Shown: piece by piece, positions 35,207 through 51,412 of the stretch
How the letters are laid out: each line of letters starts with the position of its first letter
Numbering within the stretch: position 1 is the stretch's first letter
Origin: Sambucus nigra
Lineage: Eukaryota; Streptophyta; Magnoliopsida; Dipsacales; Adoxaceae
Length of the DNA stretch: 64,000 bases
Assembly (NCBI GenBank): GCA_949130495.1
Contig: OX422221.1
Location: forward strand, 30,392,917-30,456,916
Direction: 5' to 3'
Made by a program: the position numbers and the translations under genes
Notes under the pieces: model-generated
Told to the model about the DNA's origin: nothing
Databases searched by the model: none
Seen by the model: the letters and a program-made list of their open reading frames with translations, nothing else

Positions 35207-35268
35207 ATGAAATTGAGTGTCAGAGTCGGACTTCACCCCAAGCCAACCCGTTATTTCCCCCACGTGGA

Positions 35269-35832
35269 GTGATGATGTGTCGTCTTGTGCCACGGATTTT
35301 GAGTGTGATGAACTTTCTCACCCCGATAATCTCGAAGTTGACACCATTACATGGTCTGGGACTCAATTTGATCATTTTTTTTGATTCATCCGTAGATTAT
35401 GAGACTAATAAAATCCCACTTTGTCCAAATGAACCCACCACTGAGATTCACATTTTCTCTCCCTATGAATCCAAAAAAATGCCCAAGTCCACACCTATCG
35501 ATCCCACCGTGTGTGTTCCCGGGGAACCATTTCATCCTAGGTTATCTCCTACTACGAGTGCTCACTATTATCTCGAGAGTGAATCCGAGACGGTTTCTAC
35601 CTCTCTGAATATGGATCTTATGACACCATGCTTGACTCAAATTGATTCATATATTAATTTGGATTCTTATCTCTCAGATTTGGATGCCTCGTTGGATTTT
35701 TTAACCACCTCGGATGGTGACGTAATTGTGGATATGTTGATCACTCCCTCGTTTATTTCCACACTTCCTCTTGTTATTTCCCTTGAGAATCACTTTGGGC
35801 CTCATGAGGAGTGTTTTTCCTCTACTCTATAG
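35269..35832 (+). CDS. Hypothetical acidic 187-residue ORF in the Athila-like element
   Basis: An uninterrupted frame rich in Ser, Thr, Pro, Asp and Glu (EPTTEIHIF, ESESETVSTSL, LDASLDFLTTSDGD). It follows 34493-35206 in a different frame and could be the continuation of one ancestral protein after a frameshift. The start codon is arbitrary. The family is not recognised. Confidence 0.35.
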   Translation: MMMCRLVPRILSVMNFLTPIISKLTPLHGLGLNLIIFFDSSVDYETNKIPLCPNEPTTEIHIFSPYESKKMPKSTPIDPTVCVPGEPFHPRLSPTTSAHYYLESESETVSTSLNMDLMTPCLTQIDSYINLDSYLSDLDASLDFLTTSDGDVIVDMLITPSFISTLPLVISLENHFGPHEECFSSTL

Positions 35833-38800
35833 TTGAATAATCTTCTTGAGCTAATTGGTCCACCCGAACTACCACAAATCCCACCCGATTCACCATTTAT
35901 TCCACCTAACCCACCCATTGCCCAATCCACACCACCACCTGGTTTGGCTCTCGATTTTACACCTTTTATCTCCCCTCAACATATTTAGATCCTCACTTAA
36001 AAGAACCATCCACCTTCCATGAGAGTATATGTGGTTCTACTATCTACTTCCTTGACACCGAGCTTGTTACCCCATGCACGCCACTCTCTTATGATGCTAA
36101 TTTTCCCATTGATAGTTCCTTGACATGTGATGAACCGACCATTATTATCGTCCATTTATAGAACGGTCGTGTGATTTCTGTGACGCCCACCCATCACTAT
36201 TTCTAAACCATATTTCCTTCCTACCGAACTTGAGCATCGTGCGTATAGGCCCTTGTTACCCTCACCTTTCGGCTCAATAAGGCTCATGATCGATGCTTAT
36301 TCTCCCCTTCCCTTCTTACCCTAACCTAATACCCACCCGCCCATGGTCCAGCAATACTTAGCATCATTTGATGTACTTTTCCATACAAGTGCGTTGACAT
36401 TTTAGCTTTCATCCAACAAAGATGATGCTTCATTTTTGTTTGGGGTGATTATTATTGCCCAATTTTCTGCCACCCCCGTGCTTTCATAGATCTTATCTTT
36501 AGGGTGAGAATTGTTCGGTCTTGCTAAAGACATTAAACTTAGTTCTACCAAGAATCAGCCCACGATTTCTGAGTATGAGTCTCATCTTGTTTGGGGGTGA
36601 TGTTTCACATCACCCTATGCTTCACATGTTTATAGACTTGTAAACATTTTGTTTCTTTCATCATTTATTCAGGTTCATTTTGGGTACATCTGTCCACTTC
36701 ATTAGTTGTTGATTCTGGTAATATATTTCCTACCATATGCTCTCAATTTAAAAAATATTTTCCCTTAACATAGAGGACGCTGCTCCTTTTTGTTTTGGGG
36801 TGGTAAATTTTATCAAAGTGATACCTCTTTTGAAAAAAAATTATCTCAAAACCTGATTTTTATAATTTTGTGGTTTTTCTTTCATCTCACTAATTAACGT
36901 GAATTTTCTATCATCCATCTTTTAAGTCTAGGAATCAAGATAGAGGATTCATCTTTTTATAAATAGCTTATGTAATATGCAAGAAGACATGTGTCAACCA
37001 TAAATTTCCAGACTCAATAAAAATTTGCACACCTATCATGTCACTAGTGTTTAGAGTTGAAGAGTACTACAATTCTTAAGAAAATCTTAAGGATCACTAG
37101 TAGAGATTTAGCTTGTGGGATTTCTGCATTTCACCTTTCAGAGAGTTTTACGCAATATCCGAGTCACAAGTTATATCAACTTCTTTTGGGTCCACACTTC
37201 ATAAATTTTTTGGCTTGATCACTGAGAATGACATCACTTTTGAGTTATAAGAAACATGTGTCTTCAAATTTGTCCCGGTCACTAGATTTTTAGCCATTAC
37301 CTTCCCATATTCTTCCATATTACCACATATTCCCCACACCATCCATTTATCATCCCGATTCATATAACATCCATAATTTTGAGAAAAAGAGTGATTTTCC
37401 AAATGTAAAGTGTATTTAGAGTTGAGAGTATAAAACATAAAAAAAGAACAAGAAAAAAATAGAGAAAGAAAAGAAAAATCGAAAATAAGAGATAAAATAA
37501 ATTAAAAGAGTTTGTAGTTAGTTCTTGTGAAATAAAGACATTTGTTCTTCATGTATCGAACAATCTTCTCACACATCGCATATACATACATCTTACATTC
37601 ATCATTTCACACATCCATCCTATCCTACCTACTTCATTCCAAATTTCCTACTTCATTTCCCCATCACCCTTTAGCATCCTTATTACCCCGAGTGCTGTGG
37701 AAAATGAAAGTCAACGTGGTGAATAACTCAACGTTATCACTATAGTGATTAACATTATTTCATGATGTCATTTTTCTTTCAACATGTTCGTTCTTTCTTA
37801 TATGTGTGTGAGACGTTTGACTTTGCTTACATTTACTCACCTCCTCACATACACGAGTGATACACTTATCCAAATCTCGTGAGTTTGTTTCAGAATGATA
37901 TATCCATTGGGATATTGAAGTTAAAGCATTGATTCTGAAAACACACTATAGGAATTACTCTTATGATACTTGACCCGTTTTGGCTGATTCACACTACACA
38001 CGTTGAGTTCTAGGAAGGATGTGCCTTGAGTATTTACTTAGCTAACCTTTTTATGCACTTCTAACTTGTATTTTTTCAAAATATTTTTCTCATGATGGAT
38101 TTTGCGATTATTCTACATCTAATAAGAGATTGATTTCTATTTGCAAATAAATATTTTTTTGGTTTATTTCCTGCAAACCCTCATGAAATAAAACTCGACC
38201 AGTGGCGTAACCTATAGGTTTAAAGGCTTGTTGCACATGTGAAGTGCAATCGTAAGTGCCCGTGAAAGTGGTATACTTTTTATTTCTTATCTTTCTCTTT
38301 ATCTTTATATTTTTCTTGAGGACTAGCAACGTTCTGTTTGGGGGTGGTTTGATAAGCACCCAAAAGTGTATATTTTATACACCAAATAAATGTATTTTAA
38401 TTGCTAATTCTTGAAAAAATTGGGTCTTATATTTGTAAATGTTTATTGTTCAGGCTTGATAGCTATTACGGGGTCAAAATCTCTATTTCGAGGCAATTTG
38501 TAGTTCAAGATGGCTAAATTTCCATATCCCGAACCTAGCCCGGACCAAGCCCACACCGAAACTGAACATTGTGTGTGTCTAATTTGTATTTTTATTACTT
38601 TTTCATTTTTATTTTGAGATCATTTTAATTTTTAGGATTTATTTTAGATTTATTAGAATTTTCTAGGATTTATTTTCTTTTTTTCTATTTCCTCTTCATT
38701 AGTGTATTTTCATTTTGATTTTGATTTTTATTAGTTGTTAATTTTTAATCTTTATTTTATTTTATTTCTATTAGGATTAGTTTTTAGGCGTTTATTTTTA

Positions 38801-39747
38801 GTTTTATTAGATTTTTTATTTTTCTTTTGTTAGAATCTTTTTTGTTTAATAGGTTTTATTAATTTTATTTTATTTTTAGTTATGATTTTTTATTTTTTTT
38901 ATTTTTTTGTAGTTTAAATAATTTACTTTTTTTTTGCGCATACAACACACACACACAAACCCCTCTTATACACACTTGTTAGCCTACACCTCAACTGCAC
39001 CCAAACTCTAACCCCTCCACTATTCAGCATCTCTTACATTCACTCTCTCTCCTCACTCATCCATAACAACACATACCCAACAACAAACCCCATGCCATCT
39101 TCCTCCATTAAACCCCAACATTAACCAAACCCTTTATCCCCCCCATAGCCTTACAATCTCTACACAAAACACAGCGTGCGGTAATCCTAAACGATAAACT
39201 CCTCAACCCGAATATGAACCCATGACCACCAAACCCAAAACCCGATCGGAACCCCAACTTGTGCCCTCACCGGAACCTGAAATCGTGTCCACTCCTGCCA
39301 GTGACACAACCTGACTCCGACATATCCGGCGTGACCCACCTTTGACATAACTCGAACTCAAAACCCCATACCCATATCCATTCAAATCGAGACCAACCCA
39401 CATCACTCCAATCCAACCTTATTCCCCCATGCTTTACCCAAAGACCCACTTCTCCCCTTTGTCCAAATACCCGATTACTTCACTTGCATGAAAACCAAGA
39501 CAACCAAAACGAAAAACAAAACAAAACAAAACAAAAGACCCACATGTCTTTTTTTCTACTTAACCCTTTTTCCAAATTACCCCCCAACTAACCTCTTTTA
39601 ACAATTTACCCAAAAATACCATTATACCCATATCAGCTCAAGTGTGTTAAAAATTCAACAAACATTTATCCCACATGATCTCACTCACCCTATGCACACT
39701 TTTAACCTTTCTAAATACGTCGTTTAGCCCCATGCCTACTGTTTATG
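35833..39747. other. Non-coding internal region of the Athila-like element
   Basis: No pol domains. The motif TTTGGGG(G)TG recurs at about 36437, 36590, 36793 and 38338; the last lies next to TTTGATAAGCACCCAAAAGTG. 38580-38935 is T-rich, and 38945-39660 is C/A-rich on the plus strand. Confidence 0.6.
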
Positions 39748-39765
39748 GAAGAAAAAGACCCATTT
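39748..39765 (+). promoter_or_regulatory. Putative PPT of the Athila-like element
   Basis: GGAAGAAAAAGACCCATT directly precedes the right LTR start; purine-rich except at its end. Confidence 0.45.
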
Positions 39766-41196
39766 TGAGAGATGATATTGTAGAGAGGAGAATTCTAGAG
39801 TTAGAGAGACGAAGAAGGCCATTATTTTTAGAGTAGTTTATTTTTTTATTTTTTTTAGTTTAGAAAAAAAATATAATAATTGAGTTTTGTAATCATCTGA
39901 GAGATTTGTTGAAGAAGTGAAGATTATTTGCAATTCAAGTGAAATTTGGTTTTATTATCCTTCTCTAATATTCCATTCTACTCTCTTAAATGATTATTAT
40001 TCTTGTTGGATGATGATTATTGAGGGGTAACCATCCCATTCAAGGATGAATTAAAACCCTCTTGAATTAAATTTGATTTATTTTGTCAATTCTAATTTTG
40101 TTTCCCTTTTGTCAATTCAAATTCGTGAAACGGTAAAAGTAGCTCTTATAAAAGATAAATTGATAGAAAATCGACTTAGATGGTTTGGACACGTCAAGCG
40201 TAGACCAATGGATGCTCCTGTAAGGAAGAGTGATTTAGTTAGTATTGATGGTAACCCAAGGGGTAGAGGTAGGCCTAAATTAACTTGGTGGGATATTATA
40301 AAAAAGTACATGATATCATGTGGTTTAACCGAAGATATGCACCGGACAGAATGGAATGGAAAAATAGGATTCATGTAGCCGACACCAAACAATTGGGAAA
40401 AGGCTTTGTTGTGTTGACTTGAGTTGGGTTGATTAGAAAATTTGATTCCTACTTATTTTCCCATTGAGAAACGGAAAATCTTCCTTGAGAAAGGATTGCA
40501 AATTGTATTATCATTTGCTCATTTGATTAAAACTATAGATATGCTTATCACTTTATTAAAATGCTAGTATAATTTTTATATACTCTTACTTTTATTATTG
40601 TCTAATTAAAATTAGTTGAATGAATTGATTCTAGCGAGTGATTTGTTTGATTAATTTTAATTTAATTAGGGTAGAGTATTGGGAATTAAACTTACTTTTC
40701 TAAAAGAATATTAAATTAATTAATTAGTGTAATAAGAATTAGCATTTGAATTAAATGCATATTTTGGAAATTAATGAAATTAAAATAGTGCAAACTACGT
40801 TGATTTGTGGGAATGGAGGGTGGATTTTCCATCCCTCGAATATTTTCTCTCATTTAGTTACATCTCAATCATTTTCATCACTCACTAGTTTATGCTTTTG
40901 ATAGTTTTAATTTAGTTTGATTATCATTCCCTATTTAGTTATTAGTTTATATTCACCTTAGACCTCAAAATTGTTTTGATTTTGAAAAAGCTAAAAAAAT
41001 AAGAAAAAGTAAAAAAGTCCAAAAAAAACCAATAAAAACGAATTACATGTGTTTTCCTCTCGTTTCACTCCCTTGATTTGGATTGATACCTAACTTACCA
41101 CTATATGGTCTAGTTTTGTTATAATTTTCTTGATAATTGAGATTTTTTATTAGTGGAGCTTTACAGAATGATGACATACTAAAAGATTGTCTATCA
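39766..41196 (+). repeat. Right LTR of the Athila-like element, with a LINE insert
   Basis: Aligns with the two halves of the left LTR; a LINE fragment at about 40112-40430 interrupts it. Confidence 0.88.
40112..40430 (+). mobile_element. 5'-truncated LINE (L1-type) 3' fragment
   Basis: The frame 40073-40378 reads KLIENRLRWFGHVKRRPMDAP, RGRGRPKLTWWDIIKK, GLTEDMHRTEWNGKIGFM and stops. This is the conserved C-terminal end of plant L1 ORF2, after the reverse transcriptase. The text PTPNNWEKALL follows past the stop. The matching left LTR lacks it, so it inserted into this LTR. Only the last ~100 codons are present, as expected from incomplete reverse transcription. Confidence 0.88.
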
Positions 41197-44917
<3,721 letters not shown>

Positions 44918-45707
44918 AAGGTATATTATCGTTGAAAAACCGTTCGATGTAGCGTACAACTTTAATGTAAAATAACTCATCTTCAAGATAATAAACAATA
45001 TGATTTTATAATAAAAGAAGGGGAAGGTTGAGCACACCTTCAAGTGTTCCATGAAGATAATAAACCGAATAAGTGACATTATAACCACCTTCATTGACAA
45101 CTAGGAGGCGTTTATCGCCGTGCTTATAAACTAGGCTACAAACTTTCCATCCAATCTTTTGACAGCCTCCCATTATTAAGCATTGCCCCCCGTTAGGATC
45201 AAAGGAGCTTGAAGCTTGGCCATAAACAAAAATAATCACATCGGGCTCAAATTTCAGAATAATAGGAGCAACCACATCTATAATGGCATACACATATTAC
45301 CTATCACATGTTCCATTTAGTATAGGTATATTCTGATTATACCCTAATCTTTTCCCTTCACTGAACTCATCTGCAGTTCTACTATGAGGATGATACGAAC
45401 CCCATTAACCATTATTAATATGGAACGGACTAGTAAGAATATTATTGTAATGATAGAAACCCTTTGCGGTTCCATTCCCATAGTGAACATCAATGTGGAT
45501 AACCACAACATTTTTGCAACTAGAATCTAAAGCCAACTGTACGACAAGACCTCCATTAATAAGGAAACAATTCCAATCAACTTGACTAGGCTGAGCTTAA
45601 TGATCAGGTGGCCTAACTAAGTATATGACTCATTGTTGATAGTGTCAGTAGCTAGAAGAGAAGATCCCAAAGATTCAGGATTTAAAAATGTCCTAGAGCA
45701 AACATCT
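44918..45707 (-). pseudogene. Class II histone deacetylase pseudogene (HDA8-like)
   Basis: Reads on the minus strand in order: TFLNPESLGSSLLA (45695), LVRPPDH then stop (45597), INGGLVVQLALDS (45560), VVIHIDVHYGNGTAKGFY (45510), LGYNQNIPILNGTCDR (45330), FDPNGGQCLIMGG (45200), LLVVNEGGYNVTYSVYYLH (45085), LEGVLNLPL (45025), and a C-terminal YYLEDE segment to 44918. This is the plant HDA8-type deacetylase order without an intron over almost 800 bp, possibly a retrocopy. Stops, a frameshift near 45620, and loss of active-site residues make it inactive. The intact enzyme removes acetyl groups from Lys. Confidence 0.85.
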
Positions 45708-45727
45708 CCCCCCCCCCCCCCCCCCCC
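45708..45727. repeat. Homopolymer tract of 20 C
   Basis: A pure C run at the right edge of the recognisable deacetylase homology; on the minus strand it is poly-G upstream. Confidence 0.95.
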
Positions 45728-47540
45728 AATTCAATCTGCTAATAATTATAAATATTACATCTTTACATTTAGAGTACCTGTGTAAAAAAATTAAATGAAA
45801 CCATAAGATTCTATTAGAGTTAACAATTAGACATAATCATTTCATTCTATGTTACCATACTTTCAGTATCTACCGCCATCACATATACCACAACCATCGA
45901 ACTTTCTAATCTGCCACCACCACCAATTCTAGTGCCAGTATGTATCACCTCATAACCTCGAAAAACGAAACAACATATAGATCATAAATTATCATTAGTC
46001 GCGTGCTAAAAATTCTAGCAGAGTCTTATCATAAGACTTGATCACAAAGTTTAGCTTCCTTAAGAGCAATAATCTGCTCCATCAGAAAATTATCAGTAGA
46101 AAAAGTATTTTCAACACCCTTTCGAACATCTTGAGAGTAGTTGTTGATCATTTCAACCAGTTTTGTTGTGCAATATTGAACATCAAATCTTCTTATTTTT
46201 TCATTTTCATACTTCATTCACCTTAAACAAAATTTTCTAAAAAACTAATTCGGTCCTTTTTATACCATCCCAAAAAATTATCAGAAGGGATGGAGTAGAG
46301 AAAAAGAAACTTGAAACATCGAAAGAGAGACCAGAAAAGTAGACTTTGTGGAAGAAACTGTATGAGAGGAGAGTTATGGCTGGAGTAAGTCTTATAATAG
46401 AAAAATCATAGTTTAGCTCAAACGGTTCTTCTCTTTGTTTGGTATGTGACTACAATTAATACAAAATTCACTTCTTCATATTGAATCAACCGCCGTAAAT
46501 GTTAGAATGTAATTCAATGAATTCATTTTTTATATGCCACAAGAAAAAATTAAATTTGAGGTAGCGTTTTGACTTTTAGCCAATTAACCTTTATGCTTAA
46601 TGCTCACAAGCAACCCGAGTGCATTTTGCTTATTTGAAGTTTGAACTCAGTAGTCATTATAATAAATCCACTTAAATAGTTAATATTTTAGCATTATATA
46701 TTTTAGTGATAGACTTATTTTAAAGCTCGATTACTTACTTAATATCAATGATTTACATTAGGGGAGAAAAAAATTGAATCAAAGTTGTATGGTCAACATT
46801 TGTTTATCTTATTTCTTGTTTCCATAAAAGAAATGAAAGGGGAAAGAAACCAAACCTCCTGCAAGTGACATAATAAAGCATGCCACGATGCTCTAGGAGC
46901 CCATCTCACCCAATACTCCATCCCCACCACATATTAGATAATACCCAAATTGGTTCAAAACCTAACTTAATAATTGACATTGATATAGGAATAGAAGTAT
47001 TTATTTATTTGGAAACATAATGTCCATGCTTGAAAATGTATGCCCTTAAAGTAGATCCAAAGAGAGAGAAAATGTAGCAAACATCTATGAAAACGGTTTC
47101 TCACCACCTAAATAAAAAACTAAAATAATCCAATATCAATAATGTAAAGAAGAGAGATTGAAATGAAACTAAATAAACAAAAGATTGAAAAACTTCATTA
47201 ACAATCCTAGCACGCTCTTCTTAAATAACCAAACAACACTTATAAAACCTAATTCATAATTCTAATTTTGTTTTCTTAAGAAAATAATAAGCATATATTA
47301 AATATTTCTCCTATGTAAATTATCAATGGTTAGCATATTTTCCACGTCCACTTGTTACAAAAGTGTTGCGAACTGGCCCTTTGTTTATCTACAATCGAAA
47401 CATCCCTTTTCGAACATCCTATATACGCAATAGCAACAGAAAAATCGAACATTAACACAACCTTCATTAAAAACTATTTTTAAGGGTTTCATAAAACCTT
47501 TTATACCCAAAATGTAATTAGTTAAAAAGTCCGAGTCCAA
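45728..47540. other. Intergenic, no feature recognised
   Basis: A 62-residue minus frame at 46217-46029 (KIRRFDVQY, KLVEMINNY) has natural-looking composition but no recognised family. The rest is AT-rich. Confidence 0.4.
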
Positions 47541-47557
47541 GTCAAAATCAATCACAC

Positions 47558-47567
47558 ACACATAGAT

Positions 47568-47628
<61 letters not shown>
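47558..47628. repeat. CA, TA and TAA microsatellites
   Basis: CA run (47571-47594), TA run (47595-47621), then TAA units that merge into the start of the next LTR. Confidence 0.95.
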
Positions 47629-47635
<7 letters not shown>

Positions 47636-48548
47636 CCCGTCCATTTGGAGACAATTAAATTCCATAATTAAGTATAAATTGACAATTTGGAGAATTTCTC
47701 GAAATAGTGCTTTTTGGGATTTTCGAGGATTTAATGATTATCGATGGGTGATATATTTACTTTTGGGATTAAGTAAATGAATTGGAGTATTTCAATAATA
47801 TGTCGTCGTTGGTTAAAGCGACAGAAGAAAATATAATAATGGGAATACCGCATTTATTTATTTTGGGTTGAAATAGTGGTTTGCGGTCAAGAACCTCAGA
47901 TGGAAATTTCGACTGCGCCATGAGTCTAAGAATGTCTGAGATAGTCGGAAAAGAGTGTCTGATTGTCGAAATTGAGTTTCAGGGAATTTTGGAGTAAAAG
48001 TAACTCGGAATTGAGTAAACGAGTCATTTTTGGGTTTTAGGGGATAAAACCCATTTTCTTTCTTTATAAAGAGGGAGAGGAGGAGAAAAGAGAAAGAGAA
48101 GAAAGAAAAGAGAGAGAAGAGAGAGAGGAGGAGAGAAAAGAGGAGAAAAGGGGAGGTTCCAACCAAACTCTGCGGGATTCGTCTCGACGTCGTCGGATTG
48201 TATCCACGAGGCAAGTGTTTACTTGATTTATTTACTTTTGAGCATAAATCTCATATCTTAGTTTGGTATACATAAACCCTAAAGATTTTGGGTTGGGTTT
48301 TCGTGGATAAAACGGGTTTTCGGGAGTTAAAACGAATAAACCCCTAAAATTTCATAATTGGAGAAACTTAGAAATTAATCGAAATAAATTGGTGGTTTAG
48401 GGTTCTAGGATGTTTAGAACCCTTAATATATGTGTATTTGTAGTTGGTTGAGGTTGTAGGACGTTGGGTGAGGCGACAAAAGCTTGGGAGAAGCTTTGAT
48501 GGCCCAAACCGTCTCGGAGAAGATGATGAATAGTGACCTGCAACTTTC

Positions 48549-49107
48549 CGAATCTATTCGGACTTGATGAGAATCGATTCGGCTCCTGGTCAAAAAATAA
48601 AAATTGTAGATCTTTTCGATGCAGTCGCGTGGGCACCGATCGCGTATTTTTTTTATTATTTTTGGATTTATAGTGATTTTTCTTCGAAAAGCTGTCCGAT
48701 ATCCAAATCATTAGTTAGAACTTATTGGAGTTAAATATTATGGGTTCTCAAATGGAGTGCTAGGACCTCTAAAGAATTTGAGGAGATATTAAAACCTTGG
48801 GTTTGTAGTATTAAATCCGAGTTATAATTTAAGTGGAGGTTGTATTGATATTTGGGGTATTTTGGAGATTGAAAAAGATCATGCAAATAATGACCCTCGA
48901 TCAGACCGAATTGATTCGGGTCTTGGCCGAATTGATTCGCCTAAGGGGATATGTAATTATGTAGTGGGCCGAATCGATTTAGATTTTAACCGAATTGATT
49001 CGCCATTAAGGACCTGTTTGCAAAACACTTTCCGAATCGATTCGGATTGGGGGTCGAATCAATTCGCCCACCAGAATCGATTCGCAATTTGGGAGAATCG
49101 ATTTGCT
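48549..49107. repeat. Array of CGAATCGATTCG-type palindromes in the LTR
   Basis: One pair at 48549-48586 and four pairs between 48899 and 49107, each two near-copies of CGAATCGATTCG about 10 bp apart, recurring every ~60-70 bp. CGAATCGATTCG is a perfect 12-bp palindrome. ORFs across this region come from the repeat. Confidence 0.9.
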
Positions 49108-50075
49108 TTGGTCAGAATGGAAATTTTTCTTCCCTTAAGAGTTTGGGGGAGTTAAATTTTGATTTAGGATTTTATATGGAGTATTCGATTATGATATTGG
49201 GATTCATCAATTACGCTTTTGAAGGAATTAAAACCTTTAGACGAAAGAGAATGCCTTGGGTTGGTGTAGGGCATAACCCGAGGAACGGACATAGTTAAAG
49301 TTGGGGAAAGAATAATCCCTGTCAGTGGGCATTTAGGCCTATATAGCTATGCGTATTGAAAAACATAACTATATCGATTATGGTTAAGTAAATCCTGTGA
49401 GATTATTAGGATGGAATTGGGAATATATGTATATATTCGCTTAGTGAGAAATGGTATAATTCGAGATATCAATTGAATCCGTAGATGAGATTAAGGTATG
49501 TATTGATTATCAAAGTAAGGAAATACTTTGGTTATAGTATCATGCGGATATGAATTCATGATTATGATTCATTGAGATAATCTTTGGGATTATTGGTGAT
49601 CGTTAGATGGTTTGGTAAATATGGCCATTTATATGTATTCGAGGAGGAATATATGGTATATATATATATATATACTATGTGATTAAAGTATATATGATAT
49701 GATGTAAATGATTTTGAAAATAAAGTATGAATATTTTCAAAATGGAAAAGAGAAATGATTTTCATAATTAATAATTTATGGTTACACACCCTCTCTAAAT
49801 GACATCATAAGGGAAGTTCACGCGTGAGGTGAAGCCCCCTGGCTAGTGAATGCAGGGTGGATATAGACCTAGGCCATATGAGCGTTTATGTTATGATTTC
49901 GACGATGGTTAGGTAATTTCGGGTGTGGTTATGACTAGCCCACAGGCATATGGCAGCTTCCCGACGTCTGGCGTTGTAGTTTCCCAAGTGTCGTAATTTA
50001 TAGGCCCTGGAAGATGATGGTCATTTAGGGGTGCGTATAGTGGGGAAACCCGGACGGGCGGTCTTAGAACACGCT

Positions 50076-50078
50076 ATA

Positions 50079-50150
<72 letters not shown>
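50076..50150. repeat. Long AT dinucleotide run within the LTR
   Basis: An essentially pure (AT)n of about 70 bases. Confidence 0.95.
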
Positions 50151-50152
<2 letters not shown>

Positions 50153-51412
50153 CTGTTTTCAATAATGTGGGGCATTATTGGTGTAAATGCAATTTATTAT
50201 AATAAATTGGTTTTAATTACATTTCCTGGATGGAAGAAGGGAAATGGGAGTATATGAGATAAAAAGCATGTTTATGATAATAAAAAAAATTGGCTTTTAA
50301 ATACATTTCCTGGATATAAGAAAGGAAATGGAAAGTTTTGAGATAAAAATGAAAAGTATTGATAAATACTTTGTATATAAATCCTCAGTCCGAGAGATAG
50401 ATCCGGATGTGTATTATAAAGATGAAATTAAATTAGTAAACCTTAGTCCGGGAGATATTATCCAGATGTATATGGTAAGATGTATATATGAAAATGGATG
50501 TGACATGTATATTAATATATGAGAATGTATTTATATATTAGTGTTGTACTACGGGCCTAATGGATCTCTACCATTACACTGCCAAGTAGTAGTGTATCGG
50601 GTGGATTCCTTGTTTGGATTTCGCTTCGCGAGACACCCCACACACGAACTTAGTGCAGTCTTGAGAATGGAGGGAAGTTTATCCCTTAGTAATCGGGATG
50701 TATAGGTTTCTAGTAGATGAAAAAATTCGACTAGTTAGACGGGATAGCTTGACTAGGATATTTTGTTAGGGTGCATTAGGTGTGCACTAATAGAAGAGAG
50801 GTGAGGGGTATCTCATGGGAGTGCGATACCAAACTTAAATATGAGATAAAACCTTTTTGAAAAAAAATAAATAAGGCATTTATGCACTTGCTAAATATTT
50901 TTCAAACTCGTGCTCCGTTTATCTACTTTTTCTTTCTTGTTATATATATATATATATATATATTAGACTGCTGAATGACACTACCTTCGAGTCAGACGTC
51001 AGCTGCAGCAGCTGTGGACGAATGCAGGTTCTCGATAGACACTTTTTTTTTTGTACTCTAGTTAGGAGGTACTGTACAAATATTCGGGCAAATGGCCCAA
51101 ATGCATTTAGTTATTCTTTTAGCAACATTCAATATGGTTGTATACTTTGACCGAGTGTTCGGTTATTTTATTTGATTTCAGTTTCATTTATGCATAATGT
51201 GTGGATGTTTTAATTTAGTAGTTTTTTAAAAATAGTAGTTAAGTAAAATTTTGACCCCGGCCTAATAGGTTATTAGTAATTAAATGGATTTTCGACAATG
51301 ATGCTAAGAATGATCCATATGAGACTCTTGTTTTAATTTGATATAGGAGTGATCGTCCGGTATTGTATTAGGCGGGGTGTCATAATATATATATATACAG
51401 ACACACACACTA

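Larger units (their letters stand above)
29664..41196 (+). mobile_element. Athila-like non-autonomous LTR retrotransposon carrying nested insertions
   Basis: Two LTRs start with TGAGAGATGATATT (29664 and 39766) and end TGTCTATCA (33508 and 41196). After subtracting the nested solo LTR from the left copy and the LINE fragment from the right, both are about 1.11 kb. A PBS-like site follows the left LTR. The 6.3-kb internal region shows no gag-pol domains, so it resembles a LARD-type derivative. Five-base flanks (GTGTT and CAATG) do not match, so the insertion duplication is lost or the two LTRs come from different insertions. Confidence 0.8.
47629..51382 (+). mobile_element. Solo long LTR, relative of 30679-33404
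   Basis: Starts near ATAATAACCCG (expected TGTAATAACCCG; the TG is lost at the microsatellite junction) and ends GGCGGGGTGTCA. TAATA on both sides (47624-47628, 51383-51387) could be the target duplication, but the sequence is low complexity. The last ~100 bp (GATGCTAAGAATGA, GAGTGATC, CCGGTATT) match the end of the LTR at 58490-61423. 49788-50070 matches the solo LTR at 32190-32470. No coding region; (AT)n expansion inflates its length. Confidence 0.82.

Noticed and set aside
39203..39449. Gly-rich minus ORFs
   Set aside because: Opposite strand of a C/A-rich internal segment of the Athila-like element, with no domain pattern.
48862..49298. 97-residue ORF with repeated RIDS words
   Set aside because: Generated by the CGAATCGATTCG palindrome array in a solo LTR; no start context and no family.
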